The notes: generated by a model not told the origin, from the letters alone. A DNA stretch of 64,000 nt from Pollenia angustigena (GCA_930367215.1 OV884059.1:35331882-35395881), one strand, 5' to 3'. Shown: positions 1 to 12,238, numbered from the stretch's first letter. Made by a program: numbers and translations.

Positions 1-1003
1 GAAAAATTAGTCAAAAAGATGGAGTCGTTTTCTGATTTTAGGTAAATCGAAAAAAGTGGGCGGGTCAAAATTGTCTTTCCGTACAAACCTAAGTTGGACC
101 ATGGCGATCATTTTAAAGAAACAATCTTTCAAATCAGTCAAGTTATACGATTAGCAACATACAACATTTCATTTTTATTTATATATGGGTAATTCCAAAG
201 TGTTGAACGTAACAGTCGTACGCATCAAAAATGCAATAACATTTAAAAAAACAAATATTTTTACGTTCTCTTAACCCTTAAATTATAGCACTAAGAAAGC
301 ACTGTATTCTATGCTAAAGTTTATGGAGGGCGCGATTCTAGGTCAAAGATAATGGCAAAAGAAGTAGCGGTTCGAACGTGAAAAAAGCAGAAGTAGTTTT
401 TGTGGTCATGTATAAAAATGCGTTATTCAGCGAAACCTGGCACAATTTTATAGTCAAACTACTTTCAGAATTTTACGTAGCAATGTAACATTAAAATGTC
501 TTGGTTTGATTCCAAAATCTTCTGTATTTTCTTTTTTTTAAGCGAAAATCTGGGTCGATACGTGGCATTTTGAACGTGAAATTTTTTCCGTAATAATTAA
601 ACTGAATAATTATTAAAATAAAATCAAAATTTACCGTAAAGCCGAATAACATATCAAATATCAAATCTTTCAAGAAAGATAATATTAAAGAAAACATACA
701 ATAAAACATTCTCACAAATAAGAAATTACGTTTGCACAACTTTGCAGTCTGATTGTTCATCTAAGTGAACAAATTTATGAGTAAATTTATAAAGTAGTAA
801 AATCTGAATATTTCTCTATAACAATATTGTAAAATAATCAGCTTTAAATAACTTTTAAATTTTCGGTCACGGTGGACCTTTTGACAGAAATGCCCATATG
901 TAGATTACAAAAAAATCGAAATAAATTTAGCCTTGTTCCCGATAGAAGCAATTTTTCCTGTAAGTTTTTCGGACTCTTTACAGTTTTAAAGATTTTTAAT
1001 AAT
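1..1003. other. AT-rich non-coding stretch
   Basis: No supportable gene, splice-flanked exon or RNA gene is visible. The last 25 or so bases are the left half of a short dispersed sequence that is split by the element starting at 1006 and appears uninterrupted at 2217-2278. Confidence 0.6.
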
Positions 1004-1005
1004 TA

Positions 1006-1933
1006 CAGTAGACGCTCGCTTATGTGAACTTATGCAGACAGGACCTGTTCACTAAATGGAAAAGTTCACATAATCGAGAAAATATAAAATAACTATTTCA
1101 AATCATTTTTAATGTGTATAAATACATAACCTGTATTAAGTTTTTATTTTATATTGGTTTGTTAATAATAAGATTTATAATAAAGGATGTTTTTTATAGA
1201 GTGACACAAGTTTAAGTCATAATAAAACAAGGAGATATATTTGTAATATCAATGAAACGGGCTTTATTGGAAAGAAAATTTTATGAAATTTAGATATGAT
1301 TTCTGCCACGTAGCCGCCACGGCTAGCGTCTACACGCGACAATTTTCAACAACTTTTCGCATTCTGACCACTATGGTTTTTAAAGACATATGTATGGGCT
1401 AATGACACCGCCAGCGCATAAAGCTCAACAAATAGTAATTTTTGTGGATGTAATGGTGTTTCGACAAAAGCTTGTGGATACTCCTCACTCCAAATGCAAC
1501 AATTCTGCTTATTTACGTGCGCATTCAACCAGAAATGGGCTTCATCGGAAAATAAAATTTTGAGTGGAAATTCAAAATTAATATCAATTTGTGATTCAGC
1601 CCATTCGCCGAATTCTTTTGATTAAAAATTTCAAGTTTTTGCGCGTTCCTCGATAAGTCGATTCATATTGAAATTTCAAAGCAAAATAAACAAAAAGCAA
1701 CTATCAGCTGTTAAATGGGTGCTCAAATATAGCAGTGATGCCAACTTAAATTTGTGATACTCTCAAAAAATACCCTTTACAACAAATAGTTACAAAAAAC
1801 TCCACGGTTGGAAGTTGTTCACATAATAGAGACAGGTTGTGTTCACTCTTTAGAACATCATGTGCAAAAATTTTGTTGTTCACTATTCTAGATGTTCATA
1901 TAACTGGGTATTCATATAACCAAGCGTCTACTG
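1006..1933. mobile_element. pogo/Tigger-like non-autonomous DNA transposon
   Basis: The left end CAGTAGACGCTCGCTTATGT and the right end (reverse complement CAGTAGACGCTTGGTTATAT) form terminal inverted repeats flanked by TA at 1004-1005 and 1934-1935. A CAG start with TA duplication is the habit of pogo/Tigger elements in the Tc1/mariner superfamily. An unoccupied relative of the target lies at 2217-2278, where the left and right flanks run together, supporting both boundaries. It does not encode a pogo-type transposase; the only coding trace is a broken mariner fragment on the minus strand. Confidence 0.85.
1340..1720 (-). pseudogene. mariner-family transposase remnant
   Basis: On the minus strand, reading from about 1670 down, a start-like MNRLIEER leader is followed after stops and deletions by the segment ILFSDEAHFWL and then NKQNCCIWSE and FVETPLHPQKL. 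This is the second catalytic-aspartate region of mariner-type DDE transposases (IS630/Tc1/mariner superfamily). Most of the N-terminal DNA-binding part and the C-terminal catalytic residue are missing and the frame is broken, so it cannot make an enzyme. It lies inside an element whose ends look pogo-like rather than mariner-like, which suggests an older nested insertion or a hybrid origin. Related mariner scraps lie at 42755-43115 and 63550-64000. Confidence 0.8.
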
Positions 1934-1936
1934 TAT

Positions 1937-2400
1937 TAGATTTTGCTATCATGCCGCTATTAGCAAATTTTTGAGAATTTCCGCTTATTTAATAATTTTT
2001 ATCGAATTTTTGCCATTTCTTATACTTTTAGGGACTTTTAATCAATTGTATAGCTTGTTTGAAATATTAAAAAATTTAGCGAATTTTCTCTATTTTTGGA
2101 AAATAATTTTTTTTGTTATATTTCGACAATCTGTTTTTTAACCGATTTCAAATAAATTTTTGGGTTTGTTTCCAAGTTTGCATTTTTTTCGAATTTTAGC
2201 CTGTGAATCTTAACAGCTTTAACGATTTTTAATAAATTATTAGACTTTGCTATCATACCGCTATTAGCAAATTTTTGCCATGTTCCCGTTACCCATTGTC
2301 TTCCAGTTTTTTTTTTTACATTCTCCTGTTCAAACACTATAAGAGATGCTGCTCCACAGAAGAAAACAAATAGATTAGCTTTTGCTCTCATTTTTACTAT
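1937..2400. repeat. Local direct repeat that was the insertion target
   Basis: A roughly 40-bp sequence containing the core CCGCTATTAGCAAATTTTTG occurs at 1938-1985 and again at 2240-2280. The first copy is the right half of the target of the element at 1006-1933 and the second is the uninterrupted version. The rest of the stretch is AT-rich with no gene seen. Confidence 0.7.
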
Positions 2401-2791
2401 TTGTGATATGTATGTATGTATATATTTTTATTTTTGAACATATTAATTAAATAATTATTTGATGCAAATATTTGTTTTAGTCAGAACGCTTGGCAAACAT
2501 TATTAAATTTATTTTTAATAAACAAAAATTGCCAAATATTTGAGCTAAGTTTGAACATTAAAAAAAAATATTTTTTTTGTCTCACACAGCTTGAAGCAAA
2601 TATAAGAACAAATATTTTCGTCAAATATTCATTAGTCTGAACGCACCTTTAGACTTTGGTTTATGGACCGTAACAGTCAGATGAAAACAGTTATTTTTTT
2701 TTAATAAAAATAACAGTTACTTTCGGATTTTTATTTTTTTTTTTTTAATCAACTAAATTATTATTATTATTACACGCACATTTATTAAGAG

Positions 2792-3011
2792 CAGTGAAGG
2801 GCACTTTTGCAAATCCTATGTACGCGTGCATAGGAGTAAATATGCTGCTTGTGTTACGTCGACACATGTACACTATAAACTTCTTCGTATGGTCTGTGAC
2901 AATGTACGTTCGGCTGTTGTTTTGTTGGCATTTCTTGTTGATGAGCGTCATTCGTTTTCTGCTGCTTCCCACACAAGCATAAATGTGATAGTATGTGTGT
3001 GCCCTTCACTG
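2792..3011. mobile_element. hAT-type MITE, 220 bp
   Basis: The ends CAGTGAAGGGCAC (2792) and GTGCCCTTCACTG (ending 3011) are perfect 13-bp inverted repeats. The flanking 8-mers ATTAAGAG and CTTTAGAG agree at 6 of 8 positions, consistent with a decayed hAT 8-bp target duplication. CAGTG-type termini with 8-bp duplications are typical of hAT elements. No coding capacity. Confidence 0.7.
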
Positions 3012-3017
3012 CTTTAG

Positions 3018-3250
3018 AGCATAACTGTTATTTTTGATCAAAAAAATTAAATCAGAAAATAACTGTTATTTTTGCTCGAAAATATAAAAATCAAAAAATA
3101 ACTGTTATTTTTGTTCAAAAAAATAAAAATCAATATATTTTATCATGGAAAAACTCATACGAATCAATATGGAATACTTGAATCAGTTCTCCGAAATTAA
3201 CTTCTGTACGCTTTTTTTTTTAATTTAAAATAACTGTTATTTTCCGTCCC
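3018..3250. repeat. AATAACTGTTATT tandem repeat cluster
   Basis: Three adjoining units of about 45 bp, each carrying the near-palindrome AATAACTGTTATTTTTG followed by an A-rich tract, run from about 3020 to 3136. A further copy of the core is at 3227-3242 and inverted copies are at 2685-2720, on the other side of the hAT-type MITE. Confidence 0.7.
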
Positions 3251-4160
3251 TGCTTTTGTTACATTTTGTTTTTGATATTCTTCATTAAAATTTTAAGGTT
3301 GCCCAATGCTGAATTTTGAAAAATGCTCAAAAGTAAGGAAAACGTATTTAAATTATTAAAATAACCGGTTTTTTTTACCAAAAGAACCAGTTTAGTTTAC
3401 CTAAAAACCGGTTAATTTTACCGAAATTACTTATTTGTTAGATACATATTCGAAAAATGGACTGAAAAAAAATTATAGGCTTTAGCAAAATTAAAAAAAA
3501 CTGGTCGAATAATAACCATCCGATCTCCCTAGCACACACATCAATCTACGTGAATTTACAACGGTTAATATTATTAAGCTCCCTGTTCGCTCAGTTGCTG
3601 CTAATACGCTCATGCTTTATTAAGTTAACTTTGTCTTTACTTATTCACTTTTTCGTTGTTTCAGTTAATAGTGATGTCATCACTGGCTGTTATTGTTGTC
3701 ATATTTTTTTATTTGGTTTGTAGATTTTTTAAACATAAAATTTTAGTTTAGTTAAGACTTTTGCCATTATTTTTTTCGCTATCAAAGTGTTTGAAATCCA
3801 AACCCAAAAATCAGTATCGTAGCTAGAAGTGGACAAGTTTAAAGTCATACTAAAATATAATAGAGTTTTTTTCTATTTTTTTTTTATTTATTGTGCTTAA
3901 AAGTTGTAGACTAATAAATAATTACCAACCAATACAGACATTAAAACGCGATTGTAAGTTTATTTTATACACAAAAAATCAATATCAAATTTATTAATTG
4001 TTCAACAAAAATATAAATAAATACATACATACTATGTGCGTATGCGTGTGTCAATAACAAATGAAATTCATTAAAAAAAATAAATTAATTAAATTAAAAA
4101 TCGGTCAGTTAAACCCACCCACAGTACGTTAGACAAATTACAAACCGTTTTAAATGTCAA
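3250..4160. other. AT-rich non-coding stretch
   Basis: Nothing beyond homopolymer tracts and simple AT-rich sequence is recognised. No gene supported. Confidence 0.5.
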
Positions 4161-4163
4161 CTG

Positions 4164-4622
4164 TGTGTTCGGTACGGTGGGCTTGTGGAAAATACAAACG
4201 CTAATAGTGTTTGTGTAGTAAATCATTCAAAAATAACGTTTCTCTGTTTGTGATCTTCGAACACAAAAATAAACTGTACTTATCCAACTCAACCAAAAAG
4301 ATAAGAACATTTAATTGCGTTCTGTGTTTTTTAAACCACAAGCTTCGTTGTGTTCGGTTCAGCAAATGAATATTTGTTCATTTCAGTTGTGGTTAGCGGC
4401 CTTTTGGCTGGTAAAGAAAACCAAAAATGTTTACAGAACCACTACAATTGTTCTGTTTTATAACGAAGAATAGAACACTATATAATGTTCGCTACTTTCT
4501 TGAAAATAGTTATGAACGGTATTAAGGGTTGTGTTCATATACACAAAGACTTAAAAAACTAATATCTTTTTTGGGTGTGTGAGCCGTAGGCTAAATAATT
4601 TTTTGTTTATTTTCTAACACTG
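4164..4622 (+). mobile_element. Dispersed MITE family copy 1
   Basis: This region matches the reverse complement of 40635-41177 over most of its length, including GGGTGTGTGAGCCG, the palindrome-like TATATAATGTTCG and the tract around ACGTTTCTCTGTTTGTG. Its right end, 4605-4622 (GTTTATTTTCTAACACTG), matches the terminal repeat of the other copy with one change. The left terminus is diverged or lost. Confidence 0.75.
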
Positions 4623-4740
4623 TCTGTGAGTGTCTCGTGTTAAAAAAAACATTTTTCTACAGTCAAAAATATTGATACAAACACTCAAACTTGTCTTAAG
4701 CTAAGTCTACACGATATGTTGAATCAGCAAATTTATGTTG

Positions 4741-5287
4741 AACAAGTAAGAAAGTATAGTCGGTCAAGCCCGACCATATGATACCCTACACCACAGTATT
4801 TAAAAACACATCATGCTTATGTGTCCATATAAATATAGATTTATCTATGCTTATAAACTTCATGAAAATCGGTTTGAAAGTTTGTGAGAGGCAGAAATTG
4901 CCCCCTACCTCCCCTTGTGGTCCTAATTTTTAAAAACTGTATAGCTAATGTGTCCCTATAGATATGGTTCTATCTATGTTTTAAATTTTATTAAAATCGG
5001 TTTGAGAGGGCAGAAATTGCCCCTTTCTCCCCTCGTGGTCCTATTTTTTAAAAAATGCATAAATTTTGTGTCCATATAGATATGGTTCTATCTATGTTTT
5101 AAATTTCATTGAAATCGGTTTGATAGTTTCTGAGAGGAAGAAATTTCCCCCTATCTTCCCTCGTGGTCCTACGATTCGGCCCATTTTCAATAGGCTTGGT
5201 CATTGTGCCAATAAGAACCTATGACACAAATTTCATCAAATTATCTCCAAAATTGCGACCTGTACTTTGCGCACAAGGTTATATGGA

Positions 5288-5320
<33 letters not shown>

Positions 5321-5467
5321 GGACGGACATCGTTAGTTCGACTCAGAAAGCGATTCTAAGACGATCTGTATACTTTAAGGTTGGTCTAGGACCAATATTT
5401 TAAGGCGTTACACACATCAGCACAAATGCATAATACCCCCTCCACTATTGTGGTGTGGGTATAAAAA
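4741..5467 (+). repeat. Dispersed repeat, AACAAGTAAGAAAGTATAGT family, copy 1
   Basis: Starts AACAAGTAAGAAAGTATAGT and ends near GTGGTGTGGGTATAAAA, with an inverted echo of that end (ATACCCTACACCAC) near the start. Inside are about three 120-bp tandem units (about 4815-5170) sharing AAATCGGTTTGA and CTCGTGGTCCTA. A shorter copy with the same start is at 53844. Function and class unknown. Confidence 0.75.
5287..5320. repeat. (CAGC)n microsatellite
   Basis: About eight CAGC units inside the dispersed repeat, followed by GGACGGACATCG. A shorter GCCAGCCAGTCGGCC version sits at the equivalent place in the related repeat at 7150-7681. Confidence 0.9.
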
Positions 5468-6666
5468 TTAGATTTCAGTGCCAACATATCGTATAGACAC
5501 CAAATTTTTTCAACAAACGTATGCTAACCAACATATGACAGGCATTTGTTAACGATGTTAGCAAACTTTTGTTCACAATTATGCATATCGTCTAGACACA
5601 ATATTTTTTGCTTTTCAACAAATTTTTTACGTATGTAGACAAATATGTTATTTGTTGAAAGTCGTATGCAAGCTTTTCAGCATACAGCAAATTTGGTAGC
5701 ATATGAATAACATAAAAATAGGTATTCTTTTAATAACTTCATTTATTTTTTACATAACCCCGGAACTAATCCAGATTTCTAGCTCATCGGCAAACAAGGA
5801 ACAAAAATTATGGATATCGCTGAAGGGTGTTTCCAAATACCTTTCACATGGTATATAAAACATTCCTAATTATTAACCCATTAAGAACCAATTTAAAAAA
5901 ATATTTTAATTTACTAATGCATTTTATCAAAATGGCTCTAATCTCAAAATGTTATCGATATAAAGGTATTTTTTACACATAATATTTTATAGGGAACGCT
6001 TCAAGCTTTCAGTTATTTAAATTAAAAAATTATATTATAATAACTCTTTTGTTTAATATCGAGTTATGAGTATACATGTGGTAATAGTTTATATACTCTG
6101 TGTATTTTTTAATTATTGTATGCCAAATACCTGCTTTGCTAAATAAAATTGTTCTTTTATGTTGGTTTTCGACTGGGCATAAGGGTTCTTAATTTTATGG
6201 TATATCAAGCATCGGCTTCGCTCAGCTGAGTTGATTTTCTTTATTTAAACCAGAACCCTCTCACCCTGAAAAATTTCTATTTCTATTAAAGAAACTAACA
6301 AAAATTGGTGACAAACTGAACCGACTGTTATTTACAAAAGAACTCGTGAGTAGATTTTACACTACGATAGGTCGCATGTAAAACCCATTCTCGGATATAC
6401 TTTAGCATGCCTAAGACGTACCGAATAACGCTATTATAGCAGAATTTGGTATGTCATAGTTTCATAAAGCTAAAAATCACACAACTAAATTTGGAGAAGA
6501 TCGGCCCACAATTTACCATATGCTCCATTCGAGCATTTCAATTTTAACTTTTTTTTAATGACTTTAGTGGCAAAACTTGCATCATCTTTATAAGAATTTG
6601 ATAACTGTATTGATATTTGGTCCACCTTATGTTTTTTAATACTAAAATTACTCAACCGAACTTTGT

Positions 6667-7062
6667 AATTGAAGCACAGCCGCAAATAACGTTTTAAGTT
6701 ACAAAATAATAATTTTTCAGGAGAGCAAAAAAACGTTTTTTGACAGGCATCATTATTTGTTTTAAACATTTTTTTTTTTTTTATTATTAAAAATAATGAT
6801 AATAAAAACTTTAATGCAAAAGGATTTTAAAACATTATTCCGCACTGCAAAACCATTTCGGTTTCATCATTTTGTTAGTAACTTGTAATGTTCTTCCACT
6901 GACTGACACTTTGTACGCCATTTTGAAGGCGTTAAGGTGCATAGTTTTGGTTGATTTGATGTTTAAACTGTGTAAGAGAGTAAAGTCAACGGTTATATGC
7001 AAAAAACACTTATTGCAAAATGTGGCGTTTACAACGTTATTCGCGGCTGTGCTTCAATTATC
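6667..7062. repeat. 28-bp inverted repeat pair
   Basis: Bases about 6666-6693 (core GAAGCACAGCCGC) recur inverted at about 7035-7062 with one mismatch, about 340 bp apart, inside the composite element. The intervening short reading frames resemble no known protein. Confidence 0.6.
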
Positions 7063-7149
7063 GACCCAAAAATCCCGTTAATACGGCTAAACTGATACAA
7101 ATCATGATAGTTTATTCAAATTTGGTCGAATAAAATTATATATGATTAA

Positions 7150-7681
7150 TAAGTCGGTTAAGTCCGACCATATAATAACCTATACCACAGAATATACAGA
7201 TAAATATTTGAGGGAGTACCTAATTTGGGACTCTTGGGCAATCATGGACCCGATAAAAAAAATAAGGTTATAGTCGCCAAATTTTGTATTAATACTAAAA
7301 TGTTTAAGGCTGTTATGGTATTGATAATTGTATAGGAACTATAGATTTAGAATATAAAGTTTAATCTTAATACCAAGATAAAAAAAAAATGGTTTATTGG
7401 CACAAAGCTTCTAATCTGAAAAGTAGTTAGTATCTTTGAGAAATTATGGACCGTTCCTCACCGTTTTCAATAACAATAAATATTTAGTACCAATGTACCA
7501 AATTTTATCAAATAATTGGACCTGTACTTTGCACACTACAAAGTAAGCAGCCAGCCAGTCGGCCGGACAGACATCGTTATATCGACTCAAGATAGTGATT
7601 GAGTCGATCGGGATACTATAAAAAGGTTATAGGATCAATATTTTTAAGTGATATAGACACTATGGTGGTGTGGGTATCAAA
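7150..7681 (+). repeat. Dispersed repeat related to 4741-5467
   Basis: Begins with AAGTCGGTTAAGTCCGACCA and ends with GGTGGTGTGGGTATCA, matching the start and end layout of the 4741 repeat, including the GGACAGACATCGTT block. The interior is diverged, so this is a different subfamily. Confidence 0.7.
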
Positions 7682-8154
7682 ATGAAAAACATACTGCTGG
7701 TCGGCCCATTACTTACCATAACGGTAGAACTGTAACCAATTATAAAACTGTGAGGCTTTATAAATAATTTTAAGATCAATCCAGTTCATATATTTTAACT
7801 ACATACTTGCGGATTTGACCCAGCCCAATATATCTTTCTTACTTATGCAGTATTAATATGCATACATAAAACTATTAATTTTTGCACTAAAGGCGATAAT
7901 TTATAACAAATTTTAAATAAAAAAATTAAAATAATAAAAAAAGAGAATTGTGTGGACACAAAAATTGTATGCTAACTTATTTGTTGAAATATCATTTGCT
8001 AGAATATGATGAATTTGAAAAATTTTGTATTTTCAGCATATCGTCTAGACACCTAGCATATTGCATATGCTGATAGAGACATTTGTTATTATTTTTAAGC
8101 ATATGAGTATAAGCATACATTTGCTGATTCAACATATCGTCTAGACTAAGCTTT

Positions 8155-8374
8155 GGCTGATTTCATAAAGGCAGTATTGCAAAGCATCACAAAAAACAAA
8201 TGCGTTAAAAAGGCATTACAAATAAAAACAATGCATAAATTTCGCAACCGTTGTATAGTGAATACAGTTACCATGCAATTATAAACTCAAAGCATTGTCT
8301 ACAGGAAAGTTGTTGAGTTTTTTAAGCTATTCCATTTAGTGTTGCATTGCAATACTGCGTTTATGAAGTCAGCC
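8155..8374. mobile_element. MITE, 220 bp, GGCTGA ends
   Basis: Inverted ends of about 33 bp: the left begins GGCTGATTTCATAAAGGCAG and the right reads GGCTGACTTCATAAACGCAG on the minus strand. Both sides are flanked by TTT. It sits exactly against the right end of the 4698-8153 element. A 3-bp duplication hints at PIF/Harbinger, but TTT is not the usual TWA target, so the class is uncertain. Confidence 0.75.
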
Positions 8375-8523
8375 TTTATATTGTTTTGAATTTTATTTAA
8401 AGTTTCTTTTATTTATTTGTTTTCTATCTTGAAAAAGCAAAATAAAATAGAGTTTTTAACCCAAATTTTAACACTTCGTAGGAAACTGGGAACCCCAGCG
8501 TAAAAATAGAAATTAAATCCTAA

Positions 8524-8752
8524 GGCTGGATTTTTGGAATGTGGATAAGGTTTAAACTTAGTTTAATGCAGGCAGAAACTTGGATTTTTTCCGGCGAAAT
8601 ATGATTTTTTTGTATTTTTTCATTAAATACCACCATTTTAAGCTAAACTAAGCTGTTCCGTCAAAATTTTGCAGACAAACTTGGTAATGGCGGCACAAAT
8701 CTGTTTTTAGATAAACTTAACCTAGTTTAACTGAGATTTCAAAAACCCAGCC
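8524..8752. mobile_element. PIF/Harbinger-like MITE, 229 bp
   Basis: Ends GGCTGGATTTTTGGAA (left) and the inverse of GGCTGGGTTTTTGAAA (right), flanked by TAA at 8521-8523 and 8753-8755. A TWA 3-bp target duplication is the PIF/Harbinger signature. Both ends carry imperfect inner inverted sequence such as AAACTTAGTTTAA. Non-coding. Confidence 0.75.
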
Positions 8753-8759
8753 TAAGACT

Positions 8760-10374
8760 AAACCTTGATTGTTGATCGGGAACGCATATGGGCAAATCCC
8801 AGAAACAGTCAGTCCACCAACCAAAAAATTTTTCAAATAAATTTTTTTTAATGGAATGTAAGACTGATGTTAAATTTTATTTTTATATTGAAAAATATGT
8901 TTTTCAATGATCATAAATGTAATAATTTTTACCAAATCCTTCCCCACCCCTGATCTCTTAATTTTATGCGTGAATTGAGCATTATTTAAGGTTATTTTTG
9001 TGCTTAAAATAGCACTTACAGCAGACTTATCAAAATATAAATTTCGTTAAAAAAAAGTTGATATTCATTAGTTAAGAAATTAGTTTAAGAAATGCAATTC
9101 ATAAAAATATAATTTGTTTTGTTAAAATAAATAAAATATAATAATAAAATACTACTGGAAAAACTGTAGCGTGCGTTGTGAGGCGTGCGTCACATAGTGT
9201 TCACGGTTTTTGTCAAGAAATCACAATATTTTTTGGCTGCGAATAAGTGATTTTAGAATTCTCTTATTGTCATCTTTCTTTTAGGAATAAGATTTTGTAT
9301 ACCTTATGATGTAAAATTCGCTAACAATTAGGAAAACATACTGTAACCTTTGAAGTTAAATCCACTTATTGTGGCGTGTGTCACACAACTTTGTGATCAA
9401 TTGTTTCGCAACAAATACTTGCTAAGAAATTATGATATATTCCGTTCTTAAGTACATATTAATGTCACTCAATACTATATATAAGTTGAAGCTATCTTTT
9501 TCGAAAGACCAAAAAATGTTTATATATCCATCAGAAAACGCGTGCGAATGTAGCGTTCGTCACGCAGGATTTACCCATATATTGCGGATATTTAGAATGT
9601 ATTTCTTAAATACTATTTTTATACACTTTACTACAGGTCGAAAAGGTATATATCGTTGGTATCATGTAGAAAGGCCCTAACGCACATAATTGCAACTTTA
9701 TATAACATATTGAATTGCTTGTAAGGCCGTTATTGGTGTGATATGTATCGCAATCAATAAAAAAACTTATTTTCGAAAAAAACAGCTAGGATCCTTTAAC
9801 ATAACACCAACGATATGTATATCATTTCGTTAGCAATGTCCACAATATTGATCTTGGATCCTATAAAGTATATATGTATGTGTATGTATTCTGGATTCTA
9901 GTGAGTAGAGAAGTTCATTTAATTTTTTAACAGTTCGTACGTTTGCCTGTAAAAATGGGGTCTACAAAGACTGGAATAGTTTGCTATAGAAATTCAGCCA
10001 GATCGGTCCACGGCTGCCTCAAATTTTTACCCAAAAGCATTAACTTGTTTAAGTTATGCATGGACGGCAGCGGGCTTCACGACTTCAAATGCTGCTGACT
10101 GCAGTTACACTGAAAAACAAATCAATCCATCCGTACTTAAATCAGGCCGAAGCGGTGTCAATAGAATGCTTGATTGAAGTGCGAAATACTTAACTTATCC
10201 ATATTAAATCCCGGTATTCGTACTTGTAATAATCCGAAAATGAGATTGATTTAAGTAAAACTAAGATTGAATCAATCTCAAAATGCACTAGATTCAAGTA
10301 TTATATAGTTGATTTAATCTAAATTCTGATTCAAGAATTTCTAAGATGTAGTAGTAGTAGTAATTTCTTTATTT
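8760..10374. other. AT-rich non-coding stretch
   Basis: No gene supported. Diverged repeats of GTGCGTCACA-like sequence occur near 9185, 9370 and 9555. Bases 10205-10260 are a repeat whose relative at about 12366-12690 is interrupted by the MITE at 12380. Confidence 0.5.
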
Positions 10375-10788
10375 CCCAGCGGTAACTAGAATGAGTAAAG
10401 AGGCCTGATAGAAGGCCTTATTTAGCAGTCACAAGCAGTCAGAAGCCCTTCTCGCCGCATTCCATACTTATTTATTTTTTACACAGGTTGTCATTGGGCG
10501 CAAGGCCTTCCACACTTCCTTTAAAAACAACTTCGATCCCTTCCCAAAGAATTACTCCCTAAAAATAAAAAGTAAATAAAACTGAACACCTTCCTTTCTC
10601 CCTTCTCAAAGAAGGGAGCAGCGAATGTGCACTGAATATTTCAGAAGGTCTTTTAAAAAGAAGTTTATACCTTCTAGAAGGCATACTTCTGAAGGCAGGA
10701 TATCATGCAAAGCGAAGCTTTTAGAAAGGAGTATAGAGGCCTTCAAAAAGGCCTGCCACTTGCGGTCCTTTCAATATTAACCGCTGGG
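10375..10788. mobile_element. MITE with CCCAGCGGT ends, 414 bp
   Basis: The termini CCCAGCGGTAA and TTAACCGCTGGG are inverted. Subterminal AGAAGGC/GCCTTCT motifs are repeated many times in both orientations. No clear target duplication is seen (TTT against TTA). Class unknown; no coding capacity. Confidence 0.65.
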
Positions 10789-10959
10789 TTACAATGAAAT
10801 CAATTTACATTATTTTATTTAAATCTTTATTAATGTATACAATTTGAAATAATTATTGCAAAAAAAGAAGAAAATAAAATACGATATATGTTCTTTCAAA
10901 ACGTCTGTCGATATGAAATAATTAACATTTATGGTAACAATGCTAAATTGAATTGAATT

Positions 10960-12195
10960 CTTGTATTAAAAAACTTCTATATTGTAAAGAAGAAAGCGCA
11001 CAAAAAGTGTTGAAAAGTTTCTATCTCGTGCAGATTGCATAGGTTGCAAAACCTATTATCTTCCAATACACCGAATGCGTTATAATTTAACATGATAAGA
11101 TCACAACGTGCTTTAAAAATCCATGCTATCTTAGATGGGTTTGTGGTATCTGTTATATAACTATGCCCTTTATTGTGATCAAGGTATTTCTAAACTCTGG
11201 AGCATTGTTCTTGGTTTTGTAAAAAGTTTAAATGTTGTTTTTCAAGCATTGTGTTTAAAAGTTCGGTATTTTGTTTAATCCACAGCTGTTTTTGGAGTTG
11301 TGTGCTAGACCAAGGTATGTTAAGATTGCTAGCAACTGTTTTTAGTTCTCTTACCCAAATAACTCCTTGCGAAGGAGTATCTGTGTAATTTGTAGAGGCA
11401 ATCGATTAGTGTCATACTGGAATAATACTCTCGTTATATATTGTAGATGTAGTTCGAGTGTATATATATGGTTATTAACAGCCCCAGTTTCCAGCATTAG
11501 GGCGTTGTTAGGCGTAAAACTCGGAAGATTTAAAATTCTTTTCATAAAAAAGCGTTGTAAAGTATCAACTTCACCAAAAAATCCGTAACCCCATACTTGT
11601 GCCGCATATGATTGGATTGATCTGCATACAGCCAAAAATAGATTCCATTTTTGTCATAGGTTTATTTGCTTATTTTTAATAAAGCTTGTACATTTCTATT
11701 ATCAACATGTTTAGAAAATTTCATCTTTGGGCTTAGAATTACTCCAAGATAATTATATTCGTTGGTAATATTTATGTATTCTCCGTTAAACTGCCATTTT
11801 TCTGCTCTTTTAAGTCTTCCACCATTTCTAAAGACCATTATTTGTGATTTGCTTAAATTCACTTTAAGATTCCATAATTTGCAGTAACTTTCTAGTTTTA
11901 AAATGATTTTCTGAAGAACATTTATATCGTCAGCTAGAATAACTATATCGTTAGCATACATAAGAAGACGGATATAAAGATTTTCCACTCTTATACCACC
12001 ACCAATACACTCATGAAGATCATTTATATAAAGTGAAAACAAAAGCGGGGATAGCAAGCATCCTTGCTTCACACCTGAATTAGTGTTAAAATAGTCTGAT
12101 AATTCGTCTCCGTTTCATATTGCTGATTTTGTGTTACTATAGATTGCCTCCAATTGTTTAATAAATTTATACGATATGCCCATTGAATACTATTT
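10960..12195 (-). pseudogene. Non-LTR retrotransposon remnant (reverse transcriptase C-terminal half)
   Basis: Read on the minus strand, 12190 to about 11660 carries reverse transcriptase motifs: SGVKQGCLLSPLLF, then YANDIVILAD at the catalytic site, then NLSKSQIMVFRNGG and EYNYLGVIL. The active-site box reads YAND where active enzymes have YADD, so a catalytic aspartate is lost. The thumb region follows at 11351-11635 (SYAAQVWGYGFF, LQRFFMKRILNLPSF), and a Cys-X2-Cys...His...Cys knuckle (CNLCNLHEIETFQHFLC) at about 11025-11075. Stops and frame breaks separate these blocks. The 5' end, with the endonuclease, is absent, as is usual for truncated LINE insertions. The exact clade is not determined. 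Confidence 0.85.
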
Positions 12196-12238
12196 ATATA
12201 TTAGAGAATATTTAAGATGGTTTATGTAGTGTTTATAG

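Larger units (their letters stand above)
4698..8153. mobile_element. Composite element with 40-bp inverted ends
   Basis: Bases 4698-4737 and 8114-8153 are inverted repeats of about 40 bp with a few differences (core ACGATATGTTGAATCAGCAA). Variants of the subterminal motif CATATCGTCTAGACAC recur inside at about 5482, 5586 and 8037, a multi-copy end structure seen in fold-back-like elements. The 3.4-kb span includes nested dispersed repeats at 4741-5467 and 7150-7681. No transposase is recognisable; family unknown. Confidence 0.65.

Noticed and set aside
2116..2391. 91-codon minus-strand frame
   Set aside because: Low-complexity lysine/asparagine-rich translation of AT-rich repeat DNA.
6872..7081. 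Possible THAP-like Cys/His segment (ICKKH)
   Set aside because: Too little of the domain is present and the region is an inverted-repeat-bearing transposon interior.
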